28,532 bases of DNA, taken from positions 799 through 29,330 of the forward strand of contig DCWN01000041.1 of the NCBI GenBank assembly GCA_002328835.1, read 5' to 3'. Positions 1-9,786 of this stretch are shown piece by piece (positions within the stretch are counted from its first letter, which is position 1; every line of letters starts with the position of its first letter). The notes under the pieces were generated by a model that had not been told where the DNA came from, made no database searches, and saw nothing but the letters and a program-made list of their open reading frames with translations. This stretch comes from Acidobacteria bacterium UBA2161. Lineage in GTDB: Bacteria; Acidobacteriota; Vicinamibacteria; Vicinamibacterales; UBA823. The position numbers and the translations under genes are program-made.

Positions 1-467
1 CCCCGCCCCGCGCATCCTTTCCCGAGAAGCTTCGGGTCATTCACGGTGACCTGACGTCACTCCTGGCTGAGTGCCGGCCCGAGTGCGTGGCGGTGGAGAG
101 CGTGTTCCACGCACGCAACGTCCGCAGCGCCCTGAAGCTCGGCCACGCGCGCGGCGTCGCGATGCTGGCGGCGACCCAGGCCGGCCTGTCGGTCGTCGAG
201 TACGCGCCGACCGAGGTCAAGCGCGCCGTCGTCGGGTACGGCCGGGCCGAGAAGCAGCAGGTGCAGCAGATGATCAAGCTGCTGCTCGGGCTGGACGACG
301 TGCCGACGCCGCACGATGCGGCCGACGCGCTGGCGGTGGCGTTGTGCCATGCGCACAACCAACTGCCGGCCGGCGCCGGTGACGCGAAGGCAGAGGCCGG
401 ATCGCCTCCGCCCCGCAGCTGGCGGCAGATCAAGCCGGAGTCGCTGCACCCGCGGAGGCCGTCGTGA
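1..467 (+). CDS. ruvC: Crossover junction endodeoxyribonuclease RuvC, 3' part (5' end outside window)
   Basis: RuvC is the Holliday junction resolvase that cuts the four-way junction moved by RuvAB. The frame is open from the first bases of the window and ends with TGA at 465-467. Visible signatures are the second catalytic acidic residue in AVESVF, the block HARNVRSALKLGHARG, the KRAVVGYGRAEK segment that contacts DNA, and the C-terminal HDAADALAVA, which carries the last catalytic aspartates. The first catalytic Asp near the N-terminus lies upstream of the window. The tail after HAHNQLP is a variable, weakly conserved extension of about 35 residues. The stop overlaps the GTG start of ruvA by the GTGA arrangement, which suggests translational coupling. 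Identity is certain; only the length is unknown. Confidence 0.95.
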   Translation, partial: PPRASFPEKLRVIHGDLTSLLAECRPECVAVESVFHARNVRSALKLGHARGVAMLAATQAGLSVVEYAPTEVKRAVVGYGRAEKQQVQQMIKLLLGLDDVPTPHDAADALAVALCHAHNQLPAGAGDAKAEAGSPPPRSWRQIKPESLHPRRPS

Positions 468-1066
468 TTGCCGCCCTGGCGGGACGCCTGACGGAGAAGG
501 CGCCCAGCCGCGTCGTCGTCGACGTCCAGGGTGTCGGGTACGAGGTGCACGTGCCGCTGTCGACGTTCTACGAACTTGGCGATCCCGGCACCGACGTGGC
601 GCTGCGGATTCACACGCACGTCCGCGAGGATGCGCTGGCGTTGTTCGGCTTCGCGTCGGCGATCGAGCTGCAGTTGTTCGAGCATCTGATCAGCGTGAGC
701 GGCATCGGGCCGCGTCTGGCGCTGACCGCACTGTCGGGAATCGAACCGCCTGAGCTCGTCCGGGCGGTGCGTCAGGCGGACGTGGCCCGACTCACCGGGA
801 TCCCGGGCGTTGGGAAGAAGACCGCCGAGCGGATGGTCGTCGAGTTGAAGGATCGGCTGCCGGCCGCCGAGGGCGCGGACGACTCGTCCGAGTCCACCGA
901 GGTCGTCGAGTCGGAGAATCTGCGCGGCGACGTGCTCTCGGCGCTCCTGAACCTGGGATATCATCGGCCGCTCGCCGAGAGTGCCATCGACGCGGCGCTG
1001 CGGGCGTCGGACGACCGTGGCTTCGAGCGAGTGCTGCGCCAGGCGCTGCGCGAGCTGGCCCGCTGA
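464..1066 (+). CDS. ruvA: Holliday junction branch migration protein RuvA
   Basis: RuvA is the junction-binding subunit of the RuvAB branch-migration motor. The 200-residue product has the usual length and three-part layout: an N-terminal OB fold (MIAALAGRL, then VDVQGVGYEVHVP), a central pair of helix-hairpin-helix motifs (ISVSGIGPRLAL and LTGIPGVGKKTAERMV), an acidic linker rich in D, E and S around residues 145-155, and a C-terminal helical domain (LSALLNLGY onward) that docks on RuvB. The GTG start at 464 overlaps the ruvC stop and places the conserved MIA at the N-terminus. It is followed after 22 bases by ruvB. Confidence 0.96.
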   Translation: MIAALAGRLTEKAPSRVVVDVQGVGYEVHVPLSTFYELGDPGTDVALRIHTHVREDALALFGFASAIELQLFEHLISVSGIGPRLALTALSGIEPPELVRAVRQADVARLTGIPGVGKKTAERMVVELKDRLPAAEGADDSSESTEVVESENLRGDVLSALLNLGYHRPLAESAIDAALRASDDRGFERVLRQALRELAR

Positions 1067-1088
1067 CCGTCGGGCCGAACATCGCATC

Positions 1089-2108
1089 ATGACCGATCCG
1101 AGAATCTTGAGCTCGGTGCGGGCTGACGACGACGCCCAGTACGAGGCGGGGCTCCGGCCCAAGACGCTCGACGATTACATCGGTCAGGATCGGTTGCGCG
1201 AGAACCTGCAGGTGTCGATCGAGGCGGCGCGCAATCGCGAAGAGGCCGTCGACCACGTGCTGCTCTACGGTCCGCCGGGCCTCGGCAAGACGACGTTGGC
1301 CTATGTGATCGGCAACGAACTGGGCGTGTCGGTCCGCGCGACGGCCGGCCCGGTGCTCGAAAAGCCGGGTGACCTCGCGGCGATTCTCACGAACCTGCAG
1401 CCGCGCGAGGTGCTGTTCATCGACGAGATCCACCGGATGAGTCCGGTCATCGAGGAGATTCTCTATCCCGCGATGGAGGACTACGAACTGGACATCGTCA
1501 TCGGCCAGGGGCCGGGGGCACGGTCGGTCAAGGTGCCGGTGCAGAAGTTCACGCTGATCGGCGCCACCACGCGCGCCGGCCTGCTGACCTCACCGCTCAG
1601 AGCCCGTTTCGGGATCGTCCATCGCCTCGACTTCTACAACGAGACCGACCTGCTCGAAATTGTTCGCCGGTCCGCGAAGATCTTGAACGTGCCGATGCAC
1701 GCCGCGGCAGCCGAGGAGATCGCAAAGCGGTCGCGTGGCACGCCCCGTGTCGCCAACCGATTGTTGCGACGGGTGCGCGACTACGCCGAGGTCAGAGCCG
1801 ATGGGACGATTTCGAAGCCCGTTGCGAAGGACGCGCTGGAGCTGCTTGAGGTCGACGAGCATGGGTTCGATGAGGCCGATCGCCGGCTCCTGCGCGCGGT
1901 CATCGAGAAGTTCGGCGGCGGGCCCGTGGGACTGAACAGTCTCTCTGCCGCCATCGCCGAGGAGAAGGACGCCATCGAGGACATCTACGAGCCCTTCCTG
2001 ATTCAGATAGGCTTCCTGGATCGGACGCCCCGCGGGCGAGTGGCGACGGCACGCGCCTACGACTACTTCGGGCTGGAGACGCCAGGGAAGGATTCGAAGC
2101 TGTGGTAG
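1089..2108 (+). CDS. ruvB: Holliday junction DNA helicase RuvB
   Basis: RuvB is the hexameric AAA+ motor that pulls DNA through the RuvA-bound junction. The product is 339 residues, the normal family length. Walker A is GPPGLGKT at residues 61-68, Walker B is LFIDEIHR, and sensor and arginine-finger segments follow (IGATTRAGLL, RARFGIVHRLDFY). The C-terminal winged-helix domain carries GGGPVGLNSLSAAI and the conserved end GFLDRTPRGR. ATG 1089 is chosen because it gives the typical short N-terminus before RPKTLDDYIGQ; an upstream frame extends into ruvA but has no family support. The stop at 2106-2108 overlaps the GTG start proposed for fabH. Confidence 0.96.
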   Translation: MTDPRILSSVRADDDAQYEAGLRPKTLDDYIGQDRLRENLQVSIEAARNREEAVDHVLLYGPPGLGKTTLAYVIGNELGVSVRATAGPVLEKPGDLAAILTNLQPREVLFIDEIHRMSPVIEEILYPAMEDYELDIVIGQGPGARSVKVPVQKFTLIGATTRAGLLTSPLRARFGIVHRLDFYNETDLLEIVRRSAKILNVPMHAAAAEEIAKRSRGTPRVANRLLRRVRDYAEVRADGTISKPVAKDALELLEVDEHGFDEADRRLLRAVIEKFGGGPVGLNSLSAAIAEEKDAIEDIYEPFLIQIGFLDRTPRGRVATARAYDYFGLETPGKDSKLW

Positions 2109-3136
2109 CGGACGAGGAGACGACGCGGGGCGGCGGACGACGCTTCGCACGGCCGGTGAAGGTCGCGGCGCTGGCGACCCACGTGCCGCCGCGCGTGATG
2201 ACCAACGCGGACCTCGAGAAGCTGGTGGACACGACCGACGAGTGGATCCGCCAGCGCACCGGCATCGTCGAGCGCCACGTCGTCGACCCGGGCGTCGGCA
2301 CGTCGGACCTCATCGTGCCGGCGGCCAAGGAAGCGATCGCCCGGGCGGGACTCACCCCGGACGACATCGGCGTGATCGTCGTTGGCACGACGACGCCGGA
2401 TACGGTGTTCCCGAGCACGGCCTGCCTCGTGCAGCACAAGATCGGGGCTTCGAAAGCCTGGGGCTTCGACCTGGGCGCGGCATGTTCGGGGTTCACCTAC
2501 GCGCTGACGACGGCGACCGAGTTGGTGGCGACCGGTGCCCACGGGCACGCCCTGGCCGTCGGCGCCGACGTGATGTCGAGCATTCTCGACTACCAGGACC
2601 GGACCACCTGCGTGCTGTTCGGCGACGGCGCTGGCGCCGTGGTGGTGTCGGCTGCCGCCGACGGTGAGCCGGCCATCATCGACTACTGCCATGAGGTCGA
2701 TGGGAGTGGCGGCCCGGCCCTCCGCTTGCCGGCGGGTGGGTCGCTGCGACCGGCGTCTCACGAGACGGTCGATCAGCGGATGCACTACGTCCATCAGGAC
2801 GGCCAGGCCGTGTTCAAGTTCGCCGTGCGGAAGACCGAGGAGATCTGCCGTCGGATGCTGGCACGGAACGCAATCGAGGCAGACCAGCTGGATCTCTTCG
2901 TGAGCCACCAGGCGAACAAGCGAATCATCATGTCGGCCGCCGAGCGCATCGGCCTGGACCCGGCCAAGGTTGTGATCAACATCGAACGCTACGGAAACAC
3001 GACCGGCGCGACGATTCCGCTCGCGCTCGGCGATGCGCTGGCCGACGGCCGGCTGAAGCAGGGCGACCTCGTCTTACTGGCGTCGGTCGGCGCCGGCTTC
3101 ACGGTCGGGTCCATTCTCTTGCGCTGGGCGTTCTGA
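2102..3136 (+). CDS. fabH: 3-oxoacyl-[acyl-carrier-protein] synthase III (KAS III)
   Basis: FabH condenses acetyl-CoA (or another acyl-CoA) with malonyl-ACP to start type II fatty acid synthesis in the cytosol. The thiolase-fold product of up to 344 residues shows the full Cys-His-Asn triad: C128 in LGAACSGFTYAL, H269 in VSHQANKRI and N299 in RYGNTTGATIP. The DEWIRQRTGI block near residue 47 is typical. From GTG 2102 the protein has about 18 extra N-terminal residues; a GTG at 2156, just before KVAALATHVPP, would give a more usual N-terminus, so the start is uncertain. The gene sits between ruvB and queA, which are often direct neighbours in bacteria, and overlaps ruvB by 7 bases if the first start is used. 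Acyl-CoA preference cannot be read from sequence. Confidence 0.93.
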   Translation: MVADEETTRGGGRRFARPVKVAALATHVPPRVMTNADLEKLVDTTDEWIRQRTGIVERHVVDPGVGTSDLIVPAAKEAIARAGLTPDDIGVIVVGTTTPDTVFPSTACLVQHKIGASKAWGFDLGAACSGFTYALTTATELVATGAHGHALAVGADVMSSILDYQDRTTCVLFGDGAGAVVVSAAADGEPAIIDYCHEVDGSGGPALRLPAGGSLRPASHETVDQRMHYVHQDGQAVFKFAVRKTEEICRRMLARNAIEADQLDLFVSHQANKRIIMSAAERIGLDPAKVVINIERYGNTTGATIPLALGDALADGRLKQGDLVLLASVGAGFTVGSILLRWAF

Positions 3137-3159
3137 CCCGACCGGGAGCTCCCTGCGGC

Positions 3160-4209
3160 ATGGACGTCGCCGACTTCGACTTCGTTCTGCCTCCAGAGCA
3201 GATTGCGCAGCGGCCGAGGACCACGCGGACCGAGGCGCGCTTGCTCGTGCTGGATCGCACCGGCGGCGTGAGAGCGCATACGACGGTGGCGGCGCTGCCC
3301 GAGTGGTTGGAGCGGGGGGATCTGCTCGTCGTCAACGACACCCGGGTGTTTCCGGCGCGCCTGCTCGGTCGGCGGGTCCCGAGCGGCGGTGCCGTCGAGT
3401 GTCTCTTGCTCGAGCGTCTGGAAGGCGAGCGCTGGGACGCGCTGGTTCACCCGGGGCAGAAGCTGCGTGTCGGCGAGCGAGTCCGGTTCGAGGCCGACGG
3501 CCGGGCGATCGACGGGGAGATTCTCGAACGCCGGCACTTCGGCCGGCGTACGGTCCACCTGAGCTGCGAAGACTCCGAAGACGGCGGCGATCTCGATGCG
3601 GCCATCGATGCCATCGGCCATGTGCCGCTTCCGCCCTACATCCGCCGCCCGGATGCCGACGACGACCGTGAGCGATACCAGACGGTCTACGCCCGCGCGC
3701 GAGGCTCGGTCGCCGCGCCGACCGCCGGGCTCCATCTGACCGAGCCGCTGCTTGGAGCGATGGCCGCGAAGGGCGTCGGCCGTGTGGACGTGACGCTGCA
3801 CGTCGGGTACGGTACGTTCAAGCCGGTGCGCGGCGAGCGCGTGGAGGAGCATGCGGTCGATCCGGAGCGCTACGCGATCTTGGCCGGGGCCGCGGCGGCC
3901 CTCAACGCCGCCCGCAACACCGGACGGCGGGTCGTGGCGGTCGGCACGACGACGACCCGAGCGCTCGAGAGCGCCGGGCGGCAGGGCGCTGTCGCGGCGG
4001 GAGAGTCAGTGAGCGATCTGTTTATCCGGCCCGGACACCGATTCGCCGTCGTGGGCGGACTGCTCACGAATTTTCATCTGCCCCGGTCCTCGCTGCTCAT
4101 GTTGGTCTGCGCCTTTGCCGGCCGCGAGCGGGTGCTGGCGGCCTACACCGAGGCGGTGCGCCTCGGCTATCGCTTCTACAGCTATGGCGACGCGATGCTC
4201 GTGCTGTGA
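3160..4209 (+). CDS. queA: S-adenosylmethionine:tRNA ribosyltransferase-isomerase QueA
   Basis: QueA transfers and isomerises the ribosyl part of SAM onto preQ1 at tRNA position 34, giving epoxyqueuosine. The 349-residue product matches the family length (about 340-360). Diagnostic segments are DFDFVLPPEQIAQRP near the N-terminus, LVVNDTRVFPARL, the core APTAGLHLTEPLL, VGYGTFKPV and the C-terminal LTNFHLPRSSLLMLV followed by YRFYSYGDAML. A GGGAG ribosome binding site lies at 3144-3148, about 11 bases before ATG 3160. It shares the pathway with queE and queC at 19611-20949, so the window holds both the preQ0 and the tRNA-modification ends of queuosine synthesis, in separate clusters. Confidence 0.96.
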   Translation: MDVADFDFVLPPEQIAQRPRTTRTEARLLVLDRTGGVRAHTTVAALPEWLERGDLLVVNDTRVFPARLLGRRVPSGGAVECLLLERLEGERWDALVHPGQKLRVGERVRFEADGRAIDGEILERRHFGRRTVHLSCEDSEDGGDLDAAIDAIGHVPLPPYIRRPDADDDRERYQTVYARARGSVAAPTAGLHLTEPLLGAMAAKGVGRVDVTLHVGYGTFKPVRGERVEEHAVDPERYAILAGAAAALNAARNTGRRVVAVGTTTTRALESAGRQGAVAAGESVSDLFIRPGHRFAVVGGLLTNFHLPRSSLLMLVCAFAGRERVLAAYTEAVRLGYRFYSYGDAMLVL

Positions 4210-4227
4210 GCCGAGAGAGACAGACGC

Positions 4228-5181
4228 ATGAAGTTTCCCTACGAAGAGTTCAGTTTCGACGAGGTTCGCACCTATCCGCTCGACTCACGGCAGAGCAAGG
4301 CCCAGCGGAAGGACTTCGCTAGCCCGTTCACGCGCGGTTCGGGCGTGACCGGCCTCGTGGATTCGCTGCCGAACATTCTCGCCGGGAACGACTTCCGGCG
4401 AGTCGTCGATGCGCTCGCGCGGGCCCGGGCCGAGGATGCTGGGATCGTCTGGGGAATCGGGGCGCATGTCGTCAAGACGGGACTCTCGCCGGTCGTCATC
4501 GATTTGATGGAGCGCGGCTTCGTGTCTGCGATTGCGACGAACGGCGCCGGCATGATTCACGACTTCGAGGTCGCCCTCGCCGGCGCGACCTCCGAGGATG
4601 TCGACGAGGCGCTGGGGCCCGGGCGGTTCGGGATGGCTGAGGAAACCGGCACGTTGTTGAACCAGGCGATCAACGAGGGCGTCGATGCGGGACAGGGCAT
4701 CGGGCAGGCCGTCGGGAAGTTCCTCCACGACCGCGCCCCGCACCACATGGAGGCCAGCATCTTCGCGGCGGCGCATCGTCTCGACATCCCGGTGACGGTG
4801 CACGTGGCCGTCGGGACCGACATCATTCATATGCATCCTGCGGCGTCGGGCGCCGCGCTTGGAGCGGGGAGCCTGCGTGACTTCCGCTACTTCGTCTCGA
4901 GCGTCGCGCGGCTGGAGCGCGGCGTCTACCTCAACTGCGGCTCGGCCGTGCTCTTGCCGGAGGTTTTTCTGAAGGCGGTGGCGCTCGCGCGCAACCGCGG
5001 CGTGTCGCTCGGGGAACTGACGACCGTCAACCTTGATTTCCTCCGCCACTATCGCCCGGAGACGAACGTGGTCAAGCGGCCGACGGCCGGAACGGCTCGG
5101 GGCATCTCGCTGGTTGGGCATCACGAACTGTTGATCCCGCTGCTGGCCGCGGCGCTCGTCGAGCGAATCTCGGAAGCTTGA
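4228..5181 (+). CDS. Deoxyhypusine synthase-like protein
   Basis: The 317-residue product resembles the deoxyhypusine/homospermidine synthase superfamily, NAD-dependent enzymes that move an aminobutyl group from spermidine. Supporting segments are GIGAHVVKTGLSPV (about residues 76-89), the glycine-rich NGAGMIHDFE (105-114), HVAVGTDIIHMHP (192-204) and the C-terminal VNLDFLRHYRP followed by VVKRPT. Bacteria lack the eIF5A target of true deoxyhypusine synthase, so the substrate here is probably a free polyamine or is unknown. I cannot assign the catalytic lysine with confidence; K283 is one candidate. The gene starts 18 bases after queA with a GAGAGA purine run upstream, and its stop codon overlaps the -10 box of the tRNA promoter. 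Family assignment is good; function is inference. Confidence 0.75.
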   Translation: MKFPYEEFSFDEVRTYPLDSRQSKAQRKDFASPFTRGSGVTGLVDSLPNILAGNDFRRVVDALARARAEDAGIVWGIGAHVVKTGLSPVVIDLMERGFVSAIATNGAGMIHDFEVALAGATSEDVDEALGPGRFGMAEETGTLLNQAINEGVDAGQGIGQAVGKFLHDRAPHHMEASIFAAAHRLDIPVTVHVAVGTDIIHMHPAASGAALGAGSLRDFRYFVSSVARLERGVYLNCGSAVLLPEVFLKAVALARNRGVSLGELTTVNLDFLRHYRPETNVVKRPTAGTARGISLVGHHELLIPLLAAALVERISEA

Positions 5182-5187
5182 TATAAT
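5159..5187 (+). promoter_or_regulatory. Promoter upstream of the CAT-anticodon tRNA
   Basis: A perfect TATAAT lies at 5182-5187, overlapping the stop codon of the preceding gene. The matching -35 position 17 bases upstream (5159-5164, TCGAGC) is poor, as is often seen in GC-rich genomes. A start of transcription near 5194 would give a leader of about 77 bases before the tRNA. Confidence 0.5.
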
Positions 5188-5270
5188 CGGGTGTTGCTCC
5201 GTTCGAGGTGGACGCGGCCATGGTGCTGAAGCCCGCGGCTTCTCGGAGCGAGTCGTTCCTACAGCGTCTT

Positions 5271-5347
5271 GCCGGTGTAGCTCAGTTGGTTAGAGCACGC
5301 GGCTCATATCCGCGTTGTCCGGGGTTCAAGTCCCTGCACCGGCACCA
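5271..5347 (+). tRNA. tRNA with CAT anticodon (tRNA-Met, or tRNA-Ile2 read after lysidine modification)
   Basis: A complete cloverleaf is visible. The acceptor arm pairs GCCGGTG (5271-5277) with CACCGGC (5337-5343), followed by discriminator A at 5344 and an encoded CCA at 5345-5347. The D arm is GCTC...GAGC with TTGGTTA. The anticodon stem CGCGG/CCGCG (5298-5302 and 5310-5314) closes a loop with anticodon CAT at 5305-5307. The T arm contains GGTTCAAGT. It lacks the unpaired first base pair typical of the initiator, so it is an elongator-type tRNA. CAT may be methionine or the Ile2 species whose C34 is converted to lysidine. tilS, the enzyme for that conversion, is the next gene, which makes Ile2 worth considering, but the sequence alone does not decide. 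Confidence 0.97.
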
Positions 5348-5402
5348 TTTCCTCCCGGGTCGTCGGGGTCCCCACCGGGCCCCGCAGAGGCTCGCACGGG
5401 GT

Positions 5403-5419
5403 TCGGGGCGCAGCCCCGA
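5403..5419 (+). terminator. GC-rich hairpin between the tRNA and tilS
   Basis: TCGGGGC (5403-5409) and GCCCCGA (5413-5419) form a perfect 7-bp stem with a GCA loop. It lies 56 bases after the tRNA end and 21 bases before the tilS start. There is no T-run, so it may be a weak or factor-assisted terminator, a processing signal, or a dispersed GC-rich repeat of no function. Confidence 0.35.
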
Positions 5420-5440
5420 CCTGAAGCTGAAGAACCTGCG

Positions 5441-6850
5441 ATGCACTTGCTCCACGACCGGATGCGTCGGACGATCCGGCGCTACGCGCTCGTGCCACCC
5501 GATGGCCGCGTGCTGGTGGCGGTGTCCGGTGGGTCCGATTCGGTCGCGCTCGCTCATCTCCTGCACCGACTCGGGACCCTGGAGCCGTTCGAGGTGGTGG
5601 GCGTCGTCCATCTCCACCATGGCCTGAGAGGCGCGGTGGCTGACGGCGACGCCGAAGCGGTCGAGGCCCTGGCCCGCGATCTGAAGCTGCCGTCGCACCT
5701 CGAGCGTGCGGACGTTCGCGCGCTGGCTGCCGAGCGGCGGCTCTCGGTCGAGGAAGCCGGCCGTGTCGCGCGTCTCGAGTTCTTCGAACGCGCGGCCGCC
5801 GAGGCCGGCGCGGATCGGGTTGCCGTCGGCCACACGGCGGACGACCAGGCCGAGACCTTCCTGCTGCGTATCCTCAGGGGCGCCGGCACGCGTGGACTCT
5901 CCGCGGTGTACCCCCGTCACGGCATCGTGATCCGGCCGCTGCTCGACCTGTCGCGACACGCCCTTCGAGAGTTTCTGCGTATCGAAGGGATCGCGTTCCG
6001 CGACGACGAAACGAACGACGATCTCGGCATCCCTCGGAACCGGGTCCGCCACGAACTGCTCCCGATGCTGCGCGACCGGTTCGCGCCGGGCATCGACGCC
6101 GTCCTGGCCCGAGAAGCCCGGCTGGCGCGGGAGGATGCCGACTGGCTGGAGGAGGCGGCGAACCAGGTGGCGGCCCAGGTCGTCGAAGTACACGAGGGCA
6201 GCGTCGTGCTCGATACGGTCGAGTTGTTGGCCCTGCCGCCGGCACTGGCGTCCCGGGTCGTCCGGCGCGCTCTCGGAACGCTGGCGTCGGGCCGGTTCAT
6301 CGGACTGGACCACGTCGACGCGGTGATCGGGCTGGCCCAGGGTGAGCGCCCGTCGGTGTCGCTGCCGGGTCAGCACGCCAACAGCGCGGGCGATTCTATT
6401 CGTCTGACGTCGGCCGATGCGGGTGCCGCGTCGTCGGCGTCGCCGCGGTCGTCGACGCCGGCGGAGTTCTCCTACGAGCTCCGCGTGCCGGGAGAGACCG
6501 TGGTGCCCGAAGCCGGGCGACGGCTCACGGCGGAGGTGGCCGACGTGCCCGATCGATCGAGTCTGGCGAGTGGCGGCGACGAGGTGGCGCTGGACGCCGC
6601 GGATCTGGTCGGGCCGCTGACGGTGCGGGGGCGGCGCGCGGGAGATCGGTTCCAGCCGCTGGGCGCGCCCGGACGTCGTTCGCTGCAGGATCTGTTCGTC
6701 GACCGGAAGATCGCGCGCGGCGATCGCGATGCCGTGCCGATTGTCACCGATTCTGCCGGGCGCATCGTCTGGGTGGTCGGTGTGACGATCGCGCACCAAT
6801 TTCGGGTCACGGAGCGTACCCGGTCCGTGGTAGTCTTGAAAGCTAGGTAA
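5441..6850 (+). CDS. tilS: tRNA(Ile)-lysidine synthetase TilS
   Basis: TilS uses ATP and lysine to convert C34 of the CAU anticodon of tRNA-Ile2 to lysidine, changing its decoding from AUG to AUA and its charging from Met to Ile. From ATG 5441 the product is 469 residues. The PP-loop ATP-binding motif SGGSDS is at residues 29-34, followed by VVHLHHGLRG and by GHTADDQAETFLLRILRGAG, both standard in the family. The C-terminal TilS_C domain is visible in PLTVRGRRAGDRFQPLG and SLQDLFVDRKI. The start is set by the PP-loop position; the open frame continues upstream into the tRNA region without support. A CAT-anticodon tRNA is directly upstream and ftsH starts 15 bases downstream. Confidence 0.95.
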   Translation: MHLLHDRMRRTIRRYALVPPDGRVLVAVSGGSDSVALAHLLHRLGTLEPFEVVGVVHLHHGLRGAVADGDAEAVEALARDLKLPSHLERADVRALAAERRLSVEEAGRVARLEFFERAAAEAGADRVAVGHTADDQAETFLLRILRGAGTRGLSAVYPRHGIVIRPLLDLSRHALREFLRIEGIAFRDDETNDDLGIPRNRVRHELLPMLRDRFAPGIDAVLAREARLAREDADWLEEAANQVAAQVVEVHEGSVVLDTVELLALPPALASRVVRRALGTLASGRFIGLDHVDAVIGLAQGERPSVSLPGQHANSAGDSIRLTSADAGAASSASPRSSTPAEFSYELRVPGETVVPEAGRRLTAEVADVPDRSSLASGGDEVALDAADLVGPLTVRGRRAGDRFQPLGAPGRRSLQDLFVDRKIARGDRDAVPIVTDSAGRIVWVVGVTIAHQFRVTERTRSVVVLKAR

Positions 6851-6852
6851 CT

Positions 6853-6858
6853 AGGAGG
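6853..6858 (+). promoter_or_regulatory. Strong ribosome binding site that fixes the TTG start of ftsH
   Basis: AGGAGG at 6853-6858 sits 7 bases before TTG 6866. No ATG or GTG lies at a suitable distance, so this site decides the unusual TTG start. Confidence 0.8.
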
Positions 6859-6865
6859 AAATACG

Positions 6866-8769
<1,904 letters not shown>

Positions 8770-8773
<4 letters not shown>

Positions 8774-9774
8774 CGTCCCGACGCGGCGTCGCGGATCGAG
8801 ACGCCGCGCCCGATCGCCCGCCGGTGACGAGCGCCACCGGCTGCCCCCCGGCTCGAGACGCGCCGGTGAGACCCCGAACAATCTACGACGTGCCGCTGGC
8901 GAGCGGGGCCACGCTCCACCTGGGCGCCCGCACGCTGGTCATGGGCGTCGTGAACGTGACACCTGATTCGTTCTCGGGCGACGGCCGCGTCGAGGCCGAC
9001 CGAGCGATCGCCGAGGGACTGGCTCAGGTCGACGCCGGCGCCGATCTCCTCGATGTCGGTGGCGAGTCGACCCGGCCCGGCGCGGCGCCGACCGACGCGG
9101 AGACCGAGCGTCGTCGCATCCAGCCTGTCGTCGAGGCGCTGGCGCGACGCGTCGACGTGCCGATCGCGATCGACACGTACAAGGCCGTTGTCGCGCGCGC
9201 CGCGCTCGAACACGGGGCGTCGCTCGTCAACGACGTCAGCGGACTAAGGTATGATCCTGACCTGGCGGCCGAGACGGCGGCGCTGCGCGCCGCGCTGATC
9301 GTGTCGCACTCGCGTGGTCGATCGCGCGACATGTACGAACGCGCCGAGTACCACGCGGTGGCCGACGAGATCGTCTCGGAGTTGGAGTGGAGCCTTGCAT
9401 CGGCCGGGGCCGCGGGGGTGCCACGGGGTCAGATCATCGTCGATCCCGGGCTGGGCTTTGCCAAGCGCGCCGAGCACAGTTTGGCCGTGCTCGGCCAGCT
9501 CGAGCGATTCCAGGTGCTGGATCGCCCGATTCTCGTCGGGCCTTCCCGGAAGTCGTTCTTGAACGCCGCGCTTGGTGAGGTCGAGCCGGACGCGCGCGAA
9601 TGGGGCACGGCCGGCGCGGTGGCGGCCAGCGTGTTCTTGGGGGCTCATGTCGTGCGGGTGCACGGCGTGCGTGCAATGTCCGATGTCGTACGGGTCGTCG
9701 ATGCGATCCGGGCACATCGGGGGCGGTTCGTCAGCGACGTGGGCGACGGATCGCGGACCGTGCCCACCTCGTGA
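8770..9774 (+). CDS. folP: Dihydropteroate synthase
   Basis: FolP joins p-aminobenzoate to 6-hydroxymethyl-dihydropterin diphosphate in folate synthesis and is the sulfonamide target. Family signatures are MGVVNVTPDSFSGDG, the pterin-binding DVGGESTRPGA, DTYKAVVARAAL, SLVNDVSG, IIVDPGLGFAKR and LVGPSRKSFL, ending in RVHGVRAMSDVVRVVDAI. The frame is open from GTG 8770, which overlaps the ftsH stop as GTGA. That start gives 334 residues, with a 32-residue low-complexity N-terminus. GTG 8866, just before RPRTIYDVPL, gives 302 residues, nearer the family norm of about 270-290; no clear ribosome binding site decides between them. cdaA follows 12 bases after the stop. Confidence 0.93.
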
Positions 9775-9786
9775 GGATGTCAACCG

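Noticed and set aside
5282..6799. A 505-codon frame antisense to tilS
   Set aside because: It is Arg-rich without motifs and mirrors tilS, whose PP-loop and TilS_C domain are unmistakable; long antisense frames are expected at this GC content.
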